From: Lycium barbarum
Taxonomy: Eukaryota > Streptophyta > Magnoliopsida > Solanales > Solanaceae
NCBI RefSeq assembly: GCF_019175385.1
Contig: NC_083338.1
Span: 89,921,777 to 89,985,776 of the forward strand
DNA length: 64,000 nucleotides
Direction: 5' to 3'
Both the position numbers and the translations under genes were made by a program. Below, piece after piece: positions 35,389-48,445 of the stretch (the first letter of the stretch is position 1; each line of letters starts with the position of its first letter). The notes beneath the pieces were generated by a model. That model was not told where the DNA came from and searched no databases. It was given only the letters and a program-made list of their open reading frames with translations.

Positions 35389-37795
35389 TACACAACGAGA
35401 CCTCCGCTGGAAATTTTGAGGCCACGACCGAGTTCATAGCGTATTGTTGTGTGGGTCTGTGTATGTGGTTTATGTGCAGATTGCCTCCGGAATAGTTCGA
35501 GATTTGATTTGCGACATACAAAATCTGGTGGGATTCTGGTACCTGGTGCCCGGTGCGGCATTGTTGGCACCAGTGTTATCCCAGCGGCGTCACTGTTGCG
35601 GCGTGATGGCCGCTGGGGTGGCCAAGTGGGATTTGGCCAAAGCGCTCGGACGGTCTATTAGGGCGCTGCGGCGCTGCCGTTGCTGCCTCGTTATCTTCGT
35701 AGTGGTAACGTGCTTTTTATTTCATTAAGTGTGTTTTAAATAAGCCTTTAGTCCGTCATTTATTGCCATCAGGAAAATAGAACTCTTGGGATCTGTTCTT
35801 GGAGATTTTTAGTGAAGATTTGTTGTGGTAAGTTTCCCTAATCCTTTCACTATTTCATTAATCCTAATCATCATAGATTCCCCCTTCTCTTAATAATTCC
35901 TTAGTTATGGAAGATTGAAAGTGGGTTGTGGTGAATGTTCTGTCTAGACTTATTAATGATGAAATTGATGGGGTTTATGCTAGATTCGGATGAATCTAAG
36001 GTTATTGATCACTTACCTTCTATTATTAGAGTTAAATTCATGAATAAAAAAGCTAGGGTTTATACCCAAATTTGGGGCTTTTTCTTGAAATAAAAAATTA
36101 GGTCTATCCTTGAGTTAAATCAGCAATTAGTTGTTGGGTTATGATCATCTAGTGCTTAATTTGATATTTTGCTTCTGAATTTCCCGTTTTGACCTTGCAG
36201 ACCCTGTTTTCCCAAATTCTAGGGTTGGATTTGACCTAAATTGAATGGTAGCAATATTAGTATCATTCTTCATGATTTTTAATCTAGATTTCGATTATGC
36301 TTAGACTACTTTGGTTCTGAGGCTCGGCGGAAAGGCAGGGCAAAGGAGTGAGATTTAAGTGGTTGTGGTTCGGACATCCAGGTAGGTTATGGCGTACCTT
36401 TAGTGAGAATTCACATAGCAAAGCATAGATTTAGATTATATCGTCGGAGAAAGCATGTGAACCTTTAGGTATGAAGTTTGGATGGATACTGTCTTAGGTT
36501 GGGCCTTGGTGTGTGTTTGGGACTAGCCATCCCGTTGTATTGTGATTGATTGTTCTATTGTCTTGGCTTGATGCCATTTGTTGTTAGTATCTATTAGCAT
36601 CGGTTGTTCCATCTTGATTATGATATTGTTGGCATACCCACAGTTGGTACTTGTGATTCAGACGTATTGTTCGCGTACCTACTATTGGTACTTGTGATTC
36701 GGATATATTGTTGGCGTACCCATTACTGGTACTTGTGATATTGAGCATGATTATTGATGTGAATACATGCATTGCACGCACTCTCATTCTTCATGATATA
36801 TTGTTAAGATACTGATGATACTAGATCAAACACTGTGATGAGCTGGGCTCGATTTTTACATGAGTGATGTGAGATTCTGATATCTGTTCGTTCCGAAATC
36901 ATAGATTGAGTGAGGGCATGGACTCCGAGGGTCCCACAGAGTAGTGCCGATGAAAACCCCCCGTGGGCAAAGATCTGGGGTCCCGTCTGTCTGTTAGGCA
37001 AAGATCCGGGACGGGTGGCACTTAGACTTCGCGAGTCACCTTGCGTTGTGCTACCAAGATATCGATATTTCTTTTCGGAGTACATATGTAGACAACATAT
37101 GCATGACATTTCATTGCATTCATACATTATTGGAATGCATCAGATCACAACTTGATTTGGAGATGATTTGATGTTGTACTTGTGATGTTTGATTCGGACT
37201 TGATATATTGAGATTTGACACACTTGAGATTAGATGTTCTACTTAGGTTTTGACTCTTACTTGGCTTCTGTTATGTTTGACTTATACTTGTTGGTTTAAT
37301 TGCCTATCTTACTTTATTATCTGAATTGTGTTAGCTATGCTTAGTCGGCTGATGATTCCTACCAGTATCGTTGTATTGTACTGACCTGGACTTGCCGCAT
37401 TCCTTTATGAATACAGAGTATGAGGTTAGTTCTACTTGCATCTCTCGTGGCTGATCGTTTTCTTCAGCATTAGCACCAAGTCTTCAGGGTGAGCACGGCC
37501 ATTCGTTGCCCTGAAGACTTCTCTATAATTTATGTCTTAATCCTCAGAGACATAGACATTTTTATGTATTATTATTTCCTCTTAGATACTCTTGTATGCC
37601 TTAGACTAGACCCTGGGGGCATTATTATTATTCCGTACTATTCTACTATATACATTATCATGAGACTTACGTATTTATTCTTTTCCGTTGCTTGATTTAA
37701 TTATTTATGTCCTTAATTATCGTTGGGTTGAGGATTCACTTACTGAGGTGGAAAAGGTAAGTGCCCGCACAGCTTAGGCAAAATAGGTCGTGATA
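35389..37795 (+). mobile_element. C2: plus-strand copy of the element C LTR
   Basis: About 2.4 kb homologous, in opposite orientation, to the C LTR segments at 27087-27589, 11975-14058 and 3480-3506. It shows what the C LTR looks like without its insertions. No gag-pol follows it; the LINE fragment begins directly. It may be a 5'-truncated solo LTR or a recombination product. Confidence 0.78.
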
Positions 37796-37796
37796 T

Positions 37797-39512
37797 CTTA
37801 GCCCTCAACCTGATGTCAGATACAATTTCTTGAGTAAGCAACACATTTTCTACTATACTTCTTACTTTTACAAATCCAACTTGGTTTAATGATATCAAAT
37901 CAGGTAAAATCTCCATCATTCTTTCATGAATAAGCCTTGAAAAGATTTTATTCACAAAATTACTCAAACTAATAGGCCTCATATCAGAAAAAGTATTAAT
38001 AATATCCTTTTTTGGTAAGAGAACCAAATTAGTATGAGTTATAAACTTAGGTAATTTTGCACCACAGAAAGGGGGAATGATCATATTAACAATATCTTCC
38101 CCAATGATACTCCAGCATTTCTGAAAATATAGCCCAGTAAAACCATTTGGTGCTTGAGCACTCTCTCCATTTAGATTAAATACCACATTCTTTACCTCTT
38201 CACTTGTTGGCATAGCTGTGATCCTGCTATTTTTCTCTTCTGAGATCATATTTGGAACAAGATCCAGAATTGCAATGTTTATAAGGTCTATTTCCTTTGA
38301 AAATTGATCCTTAAAGAACTTGATTGCCTCTGTTGCTATCCCATCTTGTTCTTCTATCCAGTTTCCCTCATCATATTGTATTCTTCTTAGCTGTAGCTTC
38401 TTCCTCTTGCACTGGACATATGCATAGAAGAATCTTGTGGTCCTATCTCCATCTTGAAACGACTCAGTTTCCAAAGTTGTTTTCCAAATGCAAATATCTG
38501 ATCAATTCAGCCTGGACTCTGTGCAAATTTCCCCTGTTCTGTGGTGTAGGCTGTAACTCAAATTGTGTCTCATGAACTTTTATCACATCCTCCAAAGCCT
38601 CTATCTCCTGGAAAATGTTTCCATATGTGTCCTTGCTCCATTGAACCAAAGCAGCTTTCACTTTTTTGATATTATGATGAAAAATAATGAAAGGATTAGC
38701 CAGAAAATCAGTAGTCCAATTGTTCTTCATAGTGTCCAGGAATGTATCATGTTTCACCCAAAACTTCAAAAATTTGAAAGGCTTCTTAATTGGCATAGCA
38801 TCCCTATTATAAGTAATTAGTAATGGGGCATGATCTGGCTCCGTCCTAATTAGATGCTGAATGTCAATACTAGGGTACCTGTCTTAGAGATCTGATTCCC
38901 CAAACACCTATCCAACCTCTTAAAAATGCGGTCATCCCCACTGTGCCCATTCCACCATGTGTATTTACTTCCCTTAAATCCCAGATCATAAACTCCACAG
39001 TTTCGTATACATGAAATAAAGTCTTGCCTTTCATTTATACTAACTGGTAAGCCACCACATATTTCCTCCTCAGATGTAATTACATTAAAATCTCCACCGA
39101 TCATCCATGGTTTGATTATAGAACTAGCCATTGCTTCCAAGCTCTCCCATAATTCCAATCTCTCATGTTGAGTGCATTTGGCATACACTACTGTCACAAT
39201 TAATTCTTCTTGCATCCCTTGCCATTTGAGTTCATTAGTGATATATTGTTTATGATCCATCACCAGCTCTACTTCAAACATTTCATCTACAAATATCCAA
39301 ATCTTTCCAGATTATTCACCAATGCAGTGTACATGTTTAATCTCCTTTTATATCCTTCAATGTTGTCAGCAAGTTGAAAAGGTTCCAACAGCCCTATGAA
39401 ACCAAAATGGTATTGCATATGCATTTTGGTTAATCTTTGAAAAGCATCCATTGTATTCACAGACCTAATGTTCCAAATCATTGCATTCATAATTAAACAT
39501 TTGCTTTATTTA
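37797..39512 (-). pseudogene. L1-type LINE fragment (endonuclease and N-terminal RT)
   Basis: Reading leftward: APE-type endonuclease start (MNAMIWNIRSVNT, 39490-39287), then the endonuclease body (38850-39281) with MIGGDFNVITSEEE and YTWWNGHSGDDRIFKRLDR. A middle segment (38464-38796) follows, then the RT N-terminus (37797-38474) with SNFVNKIFSRLIHERM and LNQVGFVKVRSIVENVLLTQE. The RT breaks off after VSDIRLRA, before the catalytic YxDD motif. ORF1 is absent, as the upstream side is cut by LTR I. Frameshifts separate the blocks. Loss of the 3' end is unusual for a LINE and points to a later break at the C2 junction. Confidence 0.92.
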
Positions 39513-39634
39513 TGTCACACCCTAACCTTGGTGAGGTATGATGGCACCCAATACCTGGCTAGTACTAAGGGAACCAAACTGTATCTATCATCCTCTATGT
39601 CCCGAAGGACAAATGAGACCAACGAGACCAACCT
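39513..39634 (-). mobile_element. LTR I: terminal fragment of an LTR element
   Basis: Begins TGTCACACCCTAACC, similar to the D-type LTR terminus, directly after LINE sequence. After 122 bp it is interrupted by LTR H. The remainder should lie right of the window. Confidence 0.6.
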
Positions 39635-41173
39635 TGTCACGACCCAGTTAGGGGCCGCGACGGGTACCCGGGGCTAACCGCCGAGCACCGCTCGCTCTAA
39701 CACTTATCTTACTCGATTAATGATCCTTTTTTATCACATTTATACTCAAGCATCGAAAAATCATAGTTTATGTGGAAACATAAATACTTTTATATCTATA
39801 TAGAGATTTTTAGTATATCAAAATAATAAGTGCACATACACATGAAAAATGTGAGACCATGCTACCCACACTGCGCATCTACGAGCCTCTACTGACATAT
39901 TATACAAATAGACGGAACAAGACTCCGTCATGCCCAAAATATATATACATGAATGCCAAAAGATTGATCATAAGCACCTCCGGACAATGGAGTGCCTTCA
40001 ATCAGCTGAAAGCTCCTAAGAATCTGGATCGAGCTCGTTTCCCTGTCTACCTGTGGGCATGAACACAGCATCCAAAGAAAAGGACATCAGTACGAATGTT
40101 GTACTGAGTATGAGAGGCATAAACAATGAAGGAGAACAACAATAATATAAGGATAACATCAATACGAACATCTGAATCTGAACAATAATCATAAGAGGAG
40201 TGATATATGCTGTCTTACTCATACTCATCATCAAATCATGTATGCATGAAATGCAAGCTGCCCGTCCTTATCGGAACGGTGTGATAATCAATAATAAGCT
40301 CGCGTCCAGATCTCCTGCATCCGGGGTACCTTCTCATGCCGCCCACTAGTGGTGTCTGCCCACGCCCAAAGGTCGTGGTGTATCCGTATAGCTGCCCGCC
40401 ATAGCGGTGACTGCCCGGCCAACTAGGCGCGGTGTGATGCAATCATGACATGCTCATTATAAAATACTTATAATAATATGTTTCAAAATATGCTTATCTT
40501 AACATAATACATGCATAAGTCTCGAGATCATATATACTCTATCGGGGTGACGTAAGGTCGTGATCCCCCGATTTCATTATGGTGCAATTATTGACATCTG
40601 CCTCACCTTGGAGGAATTAGTACATAAGGTGAGTGTAAGAAATAAAGGCATCATCATATCATATCTCTTATCTTATATAGGCATATAGAAATATAGGTTT
40701 TTAGCTTCTCGGAATACATGAACTCACGAAGAGGAAAAAACTTATACCATAGGATTCATGCCTTTGGAAAGAAAGGACTAGCCTCACATACCTGGTCGCT
40801 TAGCTACGCTATCGATCACTGTCTTCCTTTGAAGTCACGTCGTTACCTTCACGAGAGAATCGTATTAACATTAGTTAATCGACCATAAGAATGCGTCGTT
40901 ATTTCTAGAGAAAATTAGGCGGCCTCTCCTTTGCTTCTACTACCTCTTTCCCGTTCCATTTCAAATCCTAAACATCTACAACAACACACATGATATTGTA
41001 CGCAACAATCCTCATTCCTATACTTTAAGCAAAATCCACCATTTTCATCCAATTTCTCCATATTTAATGGTTTTCGCTTATCATCATGATTTTACTCACT
41101 TCACACTTATTCCATGGTCTACACGTTATTTATAACGTATTCATATTCATAACATGTCAACTTCCATGATTCC
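39635..41173 (-). mobile_element. LTR H: B-like LTR, interrupted by element F
   Basis: Begins TGTCACGACCCAGTTAGGGG and follows the B LTR layout (hairpin, gcccgccatagcggtgac block near 40390, tcggggtgacgtaaggtcg). It is cut at 41173 by F. Its other end and any internal region lie outside the window. Confidence 0.82.
40069..40106 (-). other. Conserved LTR double hairpin (LTR H)
   Basis: Sense CAGTAC-N7-GTACTG, spacer, then TGTCC-N8-GGATG, where two G-U pairs maintain the second stem. Confidence 0.75.
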
Positions 41174-42384
41174 TGTTATGTCCCGTGTTTTCGCATAATT
41201 GGAAATCGAGAAATAATTAAGACTTGTGTGCTATAAGGAAATAATTGATTTTAGTTAAAATGTCTAGGTTGTTTATGAAAATATTGGTGTGGAAATGTGG
41301 AGGAAGTCCAAGGGCAAAAATTGGAATTTTGGAAATTAGTTTCGGGAATTACAAAACGAGATTTCAACGAATTAGGCCAAGAAAAATTTGAAGGAAAATT
41401 GAAGCCCAAGACCATGGGGTGGCCGGCCATGAGGCCTTGGCCCAAGACCCATTTAATGGTCATGTGCTTCCCATGTGCCTACTAATCAATCATGTATATA
41501 TGCATACTTATCCATAGATAATTCAAGAAGCAAAATTAAAAAAAAAAACTCATCCTTGAGTTCTTGAACCCTTCGGCCGAACCCCATTCCACAACAACAA
41601 AAAAAATTTCCTAGCCTTGCTTTGGTTCGAAAGATCTTGTTCTTCTCATATTTGTAGTAAGTTCAAGATGCTCTCCGACGTGATACAATTTGTTTGGCGA
41701 GAGAAGCACGTTTGCAGCAAGTCAGAAATTCTAGAAAAGGTATGAATTTTGTTACTTTAATATTGTGGAATTGGTATGAATGTGTTAAGGATTGGGAATA
41801 GACGAGAATCCCGTAATTTTGATGTGTGTATGAAGCCGTGTGTGCATGTGTGTTTAGTGAAGTGGCCGTGAACCACAAGGTGTGTAAGGCAAGGTGAAAT
41901 TGAATTGTTAGTTCGTTAGTTGCGTCGTTGTGACATTTATGACGTAAATGAATGTTTAACGAATTGAATTGGCGTTGGAAAATGATTGTGGATTATTATG
42001 GGAAAGTATATAATTTCGGTATATTTGTGTATATCATTGTATAATTATGATATTAAGGCTTTAAATGTGACTTATGGTTGTTGTTAATGAATTTGGAATG
42101 AAACAATGTAAGTTGGAATGTTCATCGGAATTTTTGATGTTTCGGGCGAAATATGGAAAGTAAGGAACTTCTTGAATTTATGTATAGTGTTTGGAACCTA
42201 ATTGGGATGTGTTTGAATAACCTTGAATGGGTGAATAAATACAATAAGGTGAACATTAGTTTGGTATTGTGAAGTTTGAATGAAAGTTGTCAACTTATAT
42301 AGTAAGGAAGAATATTGAATTTAAAGTGCTTTAGTTGTGGTTTGTGTTGTTTGTGATGTTTGGGTTGTTGTTGTTGATGTATTT

Positions 42385-42447
42385 GAGCCGAGCTAAGTCT
42401 CGGGGGTGCTAGATATATAGGGGAAATGGTGCCAAAATTTCAGTAGG
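42385..42447 (+). promoter_or_regulatory. Putative LTR core promoter module (element F 5' LTR)
   Basis: GAGCCGAGCTAAGTCTCGGGG, then GATATATAGGGG, then a palindrome with two substitutions (CCAAAATTTCAG). The 3' LTR has the same at 49673-49735. Confidence 0.5.
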
Positions 42448-43525
42448 CAAAAATGAATTTAAGGGCATTTTTAAGCTTAAGAATCTCTAATTGGTAACTT
42501 TGACCATTTGTAGATTTTGGACGAAACGGGATTTGATTTTGGAGTGAGCATAAGACGTTTCTAAGGTATGTAAAGCTTCCCACTTCTTCTTTTGGCATGT
42601 CTTAGAACGTTAGGTTGATATCGGAACCCCGGGAGCAATTCTGCTCCTCGAAATCCGATCTAGAAAATGGCTACTATTCATTCAATTCAATTGAAGCCTA
42701 ATGTTCCTATTTTGGCTAGAAAGCAATCAAACGTCCGAAACTTATGCAAATGCAATTGGATTACTTTGAAACCTTTATGTATGATCCCATAGACCCTAAA
42801 TGTCCGTAAATTATGTTCGCCACCTCGACTTGACCCGAGGTGGGCCCGCTAACCCCGAGATGCCTTATTTGTTCTACTAGGCTCTCTTTTTGGATAAGCT
42901 TCGATAAAGAATCTTCGATTTTGAAATTGTCCTCTATGAAATAATGTTCGGAACACTATGATATAACAAGCTATGTTTTGAGCTATATGTACCACTTTGG
43001 AAACATTTTGTGAAATAAACTTTCGTACCAACTAATTATTTGACTATTTTGGTTAATGAACTGACTTATGAAGTAATCAAGATTTGAAAGGCTATTTTAA
43101 TGTAAAAAGTGCATTGTTTGCTCACGACTCCGCTCGTGCCTTATTATGACTTCGTTCACCGGTTCCCGGGCCGGTTATGATTCGTGCGCTCTATGATGAT
43201 TCGGCCGTATGCTGTGTTACGGTTCCCCGAGGCCTCGCCATAGGGCCGGGTTCCGTTTGGAGTTATGCTGTGATATGGCTGTGATGTGATACGCTCATAT
43301 GTGTATGTTCGAGGATGTACGGAGATTTGAACCTTCTGGTGTTATGCTGTGTGTGGCACTAGCGTCGGAGTGGTGACCACGTTCCCGAGCTTTGCATGAT
43401 TTTGTTTGCATTATGTTTATATGATTTTGATAAACATTTTGATATACTGTTCGGCATTTCTCTCTTTTGTATTCTGTTCGCTTTCAGTTGTGGCCTATAT
43501 TTTTGTACTCCATGCTTTACATACT

Positions 43526-43562
43526 CAGTACATCTTTCGTACTGACCCCCTTTCTTCGGGGG
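43526..43562 (+). other. Conserved LTR double hairpin (element F 5' LTR)
   Basis: CAGTAC-N7-GTACTG, spacer, CCCCC-TTTCTTC-GGGGG. Confidence 0.82.
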
Positions 43563-44091
43563 CTGCGTTTCATGCCCGCAGGTACAGACGCCGGTGATCC
43601 ACCACTGTAGGCTCCACTTCTTCTATTTCGGAGTACTCCCTTTATTCGGAGTCCACTTTTGGTATATATATCTTTCGCCATGTATATATTTCTGTATATC
43701 TGACTATTTGGGTACGGCGGGGCCCTGTCCCGTCATATGATTCTGTCGGTCAGTTTAGAGGTCTGTGGACATGTCTGTGGGTTATGGTCTGTTTGTATGC
43801 TTATGTGAATATGTTGTTTAGGCGATCCCATACGCCGAGGCGGTCGGTCCGCATATGTTTATACGTTGCCTTGTTAGCCTTGTGTGGCCTTTGCTGGTGT
43901 TTGCTGTGTGCAGGATTATTCTGGATAGTCCGAAAAACAAAGGAGACTCTGCCGAATTTTTTCTGGAAATTGTCTAAATTTGGAATATAGCCTTTCGGCT
44001 TCTGCTATGTGTTTGAATACGTTTGATAGATGGGTTTGGGTGCCCAGATCGGGCACTAGTCACGGCCTACGGGCTTGGGTCGTGACAAAAG

Positions 44092-44103
44092 TGGTATCAG
44101 AGC
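44092..44103 (+). other. Primer binding site of element F
   Basis: TGGTATCAGAGC, four bases after the 5' LTR. Confidence 0.96.
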
Positions 44104-44289
44104 AGTTTGTCCTCGGAATGTCTACAGGCCGTGTCTCGTAGAGTCTTGTTTATCGATGTGTTGTGCACCACATCTATAAACAGGAGGCTACAGGGCATTT
44201 AGGGTGTTACTTTTCTTTGGAATCTTAGATCGTGCGATAGAGCTGTGCTATTAGGACGATTCTAATCTGACCCGTTATTGTGTTTGCAG

Positions 44290-45093
44290 TGAGGCCTCCG
44301 AAGAAGGCAGCGGCGGCCCAGAAGGGCAAGGCGAGGATGGGAGAGACTAGTCAGGCCCAGCGAGCTACCCGGGCTCGTGTTTATGATTTGCCTGAGGTTG
44401 TGCCTCATTCTGAGGGGTCCGCTACACCACCATTGGTACAACCCAGAGCAGGTCCTTCAGCAGCTCCAGAGGCCCGAGTACTCATTCCCGAGACTCCAGC
44501 TCCTCAGCCAGGGGCGGAGGACAGGACCCTGAGGGAGGCTGTACAGTTGCTGACCACATTGGTAGCGGGGCAGGCTCGCAGACGCGGGCGGAGGGATGAT
44601 GATGATGATGACAGGCGTGACAGCCTGCGGGTTCGAGAGTTCTTATTGTGTGGCCCTCCATAGTTTTTTCGGGTCTAAGCCCGATGAGGACCCCCATGAT
44701 TTTATTCGGGGGATGCGGCGCTCACTAGACTTGGTCAGGGCTTCAGAGACCGAGTCGGTCGAGTTGGCCTCGCATAGACTTCGGGATGTTGCTGCTCACT
44801 GGTATGAGACCTGGGAGCTATCTAGGGGCGAGGGTGCTCCTCCAGCTACTTGGGACGAGTTTGTGACTGCTTTCACCCGCCATTTTCTGCCCCCAGAGTT
44901 GCGACAGGCGCGGGCTGATCGATTTTTACATCTGCAGCAGAGGGGTCGGAGCGTTCGTGAGTATAATCTGGAGTTTGATTCCCTGGCCCGGTATGCACCT
45001 GCCGTAGTAGCAGATATGTCTGATCGGATGCACAGATATGTTATGGGATTGGATCGTTATTTGATCGACGGCTGTATGGCGGTGTCGTTGTAG
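44290..45093 (+). pseudogene. Element F gag, N-terminal and capsid part
   Basis: By comparison with B the protein should begin RPPKKAAAAQKGK, but the codon in the Met position (44290) is GTG, so the ATG appears lost. The first frame runs to a TAG at 44661-44663. A one-base shift in the following T run changes to the frame carrying FFGSKPDEDPHDFIRGM, ETESVELASHRLRD, WYETWELSRGEG and HFLPPELRQARADRFLHLQQ. A second TAG (45091-45093) interrupts [10 protein letters not shown] and is most simply a mutated CAG. Expected role: capsid and RNA packaging of the retroelement particle. Confidence 0.92.
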
Positions 45094-48000
45094 ATGGATA
45101 TGGATATTGCCCGACTACAGGCTTATGCGATGGGTATGGAGGACCGTCACAGGTTTGATTATTCTAGCAGAGATCGGGACAGGAGGCCGCCCAAGAGGGC
45201 TAGGTCCGCGGGACATTCTGGAGATTCTCGAGCCGGACAGCAGCAGACAGGCAGACAGCTTCCTCCGTCCGGTCGGAGTACTCAGGCAGGTGGCAGGAGA
45301 TTTGATAGTGCAGGACCGTCTGGGGCTGGTCAGAGCTCCAGGGCGGCAGGTTCACAGGTATCTAGAGGCCCTAGCCAGGCCAGACCACCCAGGCCCCGTT
45401 GTTCTCATTGCGGGAATTCTCATCCTGGGGAGTGCTATCGAGCTACTGGAGATTGTTTTTCGTGCGGTGGTCAGGTCCATTTTATGCGAGATTGTCCGTT
45501 GGCTAGCGGTTCTGGTAGTGTGGCTCAGCCGACAGGGTCAGCCGCCGGTTCATCATCTGCTCCATCTGTTGCACGCCTTGCAGGGCGAGGTGCGCCGGCA
45601 CCGGCGGGATGTGGTCGAGGCCGCGGTGGTGTTTCAGGTTCTAGCGGTCCCTCGAACCGCATATACGCATTGGCCAGCCGCCAGGATCAGGAGGCTTCGC
45701 CGAATGTCGTCAAAGGTACACTACTGATTTTCTCCAGATCTGTATATGCCCTGATTGATCCCGGTTCTACCTTATCATATATTTCCCCGCTTGTTGCTAG
45801 TAAAATTGGGATAGTGTCTGAGCCTATAGAGCCATTTGAGGTAGCCACACCGGTTGGAGATTTTGTTATAGCGAGGCAGGTTTATAGGGATTGTTCTGTG
45901 ACTATATATGATTGTTGCACTAAAGCTGATTTGATAGAATTAGATATGCTGGAATTCGACGTTATTATGGGTATGGACTGGTTATCTTCCTGTTATGCTA
46001 ATGTTGACTGCCAGAACAAGGTAGTCCGTTTTCAGTTTCCAGGGGAACCAGTTATAGAGTGGTTCGGGTCTACAGCATCGCCGATGGGTACGTTTATTTC
46101 ATACCTCAAGGCTAAGAAGACGATCCAGAAAGGTTATATCTATCATTTGGTTCGTGTGCACGATACTGCAGCTGAGACACCTACCCTTCAGTCTGTTCCG
46201 GTCGTTAGTGAATTCCCCGATGTATTTCCAGACGAGCTTCCTGGCCTTCCGCCAGAGCGGGAGATAGACTTTGCTATAGAGTTGATACCGGATATGCAGT
46301 CTATATCTATTCCTCCGTACAGAATGGCACCGGCCGAATTGAAGGAATTGAAAGAGCAGCTGAAAGATTTGTTGGATAAGGGTTTTATTAGACCCAGCAC
46401 ATCACCCTGGGGAGCGCCGGTATTATTTGTGAGAAAGAAAGATGGGTCACTGCGGATGTGTATTGATTATCGGCAATTGAATAAGGTGACTATAAAGAAT
46501 AAATATCCCCTCCCCCGGATTGATGATTTGTTTGATCAGTTGCAGGGTGCTAAATATTTTTCGAAGGTAGATCTGCGCTCAGGTTATCATCAGGTGCGAG
46601 TGCGGGAATCAGATATCCCGAAGACTGCTTTCAGGACCCGGTACGGGCATTATGAATTCAGAGTTATGTCTTTCGGGTTGACTAATGCTCCAACGGTATT
46701 TATGGATCTCATGAATCGGGTATTCTGGCCTTTCTTGGATATGTTTGTTATTGTGTTCATTGACGATATCCTGATTTACTCGCGATCAGCCGAGGAGCAT
46801 TCAGATCATTTGAGGACGGTACTTGGTATTCTCCGTCAACAGAAATTATATGCTAAATTCTCCAAATGTGAATTCTGGTTAACTTCTGTGGCATTCTTGG
46901 GCCATATTGTCAGCGCAGACGGTATTCGGGTCGATACGCAGAAGATTGAGGCTGTACAGAATTGGCCCAGGCCTACTACACCGACAGAGGTGCGCAGTTT
47001 TCTGGGATTAGCCGGATATTATCGCAGGTTCGTGGAGGACTTTTCTTCTATTGCAGCACCACTGACGAAGCTTACTCAGAAAGCAGCGAAATTTCTGTGG
47101 ACCGATGCCTGCGAGCGCAACTTCCAGATGTTGAAAGAAAAGTTAGTTTCAGCGCCAGTTTTGACTCTTCCAGAGGGACCAGATGGGTATGTTGTCTATT
47201 GTGACGCCTCTGGTATTGGGATAGGTTGTGTGTTGATGCAGCACGGTCGAGTCATAGCCTATGCTTCCCGGCAGCTCAGACCGCACGAGAAGAATTATCC
47301 CACTCATGATCTTGAGTTGGCCGCAGTGATTCATGCTTTGAAGATTTGGCGGCATTATTTATATAGGTTCCATGTCGATATTTATACGGACCATAAGAGT
47401 CTCCAGTATATTTTTAAGCAGAAAGAATTGAATTTGCGGCAGAGAAGATGGGTTGAGTTACTGAAGGATTATGATGTTGATATTTTGTACCATCCTGGGA
47501 AAGCCAATGTGGTAGCGGATGCACTTAGCCACAAGTCTATGGGCAGCTTGGATGACGTACCATCTGGTAAGAAAGATTTGGTTCGTGATATTCATCAGCT
47601 GGCCAGCCTTGGAGTTCGTTTGGCAGATTCTGGAGATTCTGGGATTTCTGTTCGTGCAGTTGCTGAATCATCTTTTATAGTAGATGTAAAGCAGCGTTAG
47701 TTCGAAGATCCTATTCTGGTTCAGTACAGAGATGTGGCCCTTAATAAAGACAAGACTCCGTTTGAAATTTCACCTGAAGGGGTATTATTATATGAAGGCA
47801 GATTTTGTGTTCCGGATGTTGCAGGCTTACAACGACAAATCATGGGCGAGGCGCATAATGCACGGTATTCTGTTCATCCTGGTTCCACTAAAATGTATTA
47901 TGATCTCAGGTGTTTGTATTGGTGGGACGGTATGAAGAAAGATATTGCCGAGTTCGTTAGTCAGTGCCCGAATTGTCAGCAAGTTAAAATTGAACACCAG

Positions 48001-48348
48001 AAGCCCGGTGGGTTATTACAGGAGATGGAAATTCCATCCTGGAAATGGGAGATGATTAATATGGACTTCGTTGTTGGGTTACCGCGCACTCCACGCAGGT
48101 ATGATTCTATTTGGGTTATTGTTGACAGATTGACGAAATCAGCCCACTTTCTCCCAGTCTGGACTACGTATTCGGCTGAGGACTATGCTAGATTGTATAT
48201 CAGAGAGATAGTCATACTTCACGGAGTCCCTATATCTATTATTACTGACCGAGGTGCCCAGTTTACGGTAAATTTCTGGAGGTCATTTCAGGAGGGATTG
48301 GGGACGTCCACAGGTAATCTAAACTTTTCAGTTTGTTATGTTGAGTGA
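45094..48348 (+). pseudogene. Element F gag C-terminus and pol (protease, RT, RNase H, truncated integrase)
   Basis: One frame with a single internal TAG (47698-47700, between VKQR and FEDPILVQY). In order: [12 protein letters not shown] and zinc knuckle [14 protein letters not shown] (45454-45495); protease [12 protein letters not shown] (about 45748) and [14 protein letters not shown] with [29 protein letters not shown] and catalytic FIDDILIYS (about 46758); RNase [19 protein letters not shown] and intact YTDHKSLQY; integrase HHCC region ending SQCPNC (about 47970); INMDFVVGLP and ITDRGAQFTVNFW, giving the first two Asp of the triad. The frame then leaves homology after FQEGLGT and ends at 48348. 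The catalytic Glu, C-terminal region and chromodomain are missing, so integrase is dead although RT and RNase H look intact. Confidence 0.95.
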
Positions 48349-48422
48349 CAAAATGAACTACGTATGTCATCATTAAAAAGGGACACCCCCGCCATGATCA
48401 TAAGACTTTATAAGATTAATTT
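48349..48422 (+). other. Element F residual 3' untranslated region
   Basis: Short stretch between the broken integrase frame and the PPT-proximal hairpin. The deletion that removed the end of pol joins at about 48310-48330. Confidence 0.6.
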
Positions 48423-48442
48423 AACATTCGGGGACGAATGTC
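48423..48442 (+). other. PPT-proximal hairpin, element F
   Basis: AACATTCG-GGGA-CGAATGTC: a 7-bp stem (outermost pair mismatched) with a GGGA loop. Confidence 0.78.
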
Positions 48443-48445
48443 CTT

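Larger units (their letters stand above)
41174..44087 (+). repeat. Element F 5' LTR
   Basis: 2914 bp, TGTTATGTCCCG... to ...GGGTCGTGACA. Confidence 0.95.

Noticed and set aside
45107..45727. 206-codon ORF in F
   Set aside because: Overlapping frame of the Gag C-terminus; the real frame shows the zinc knuckle.
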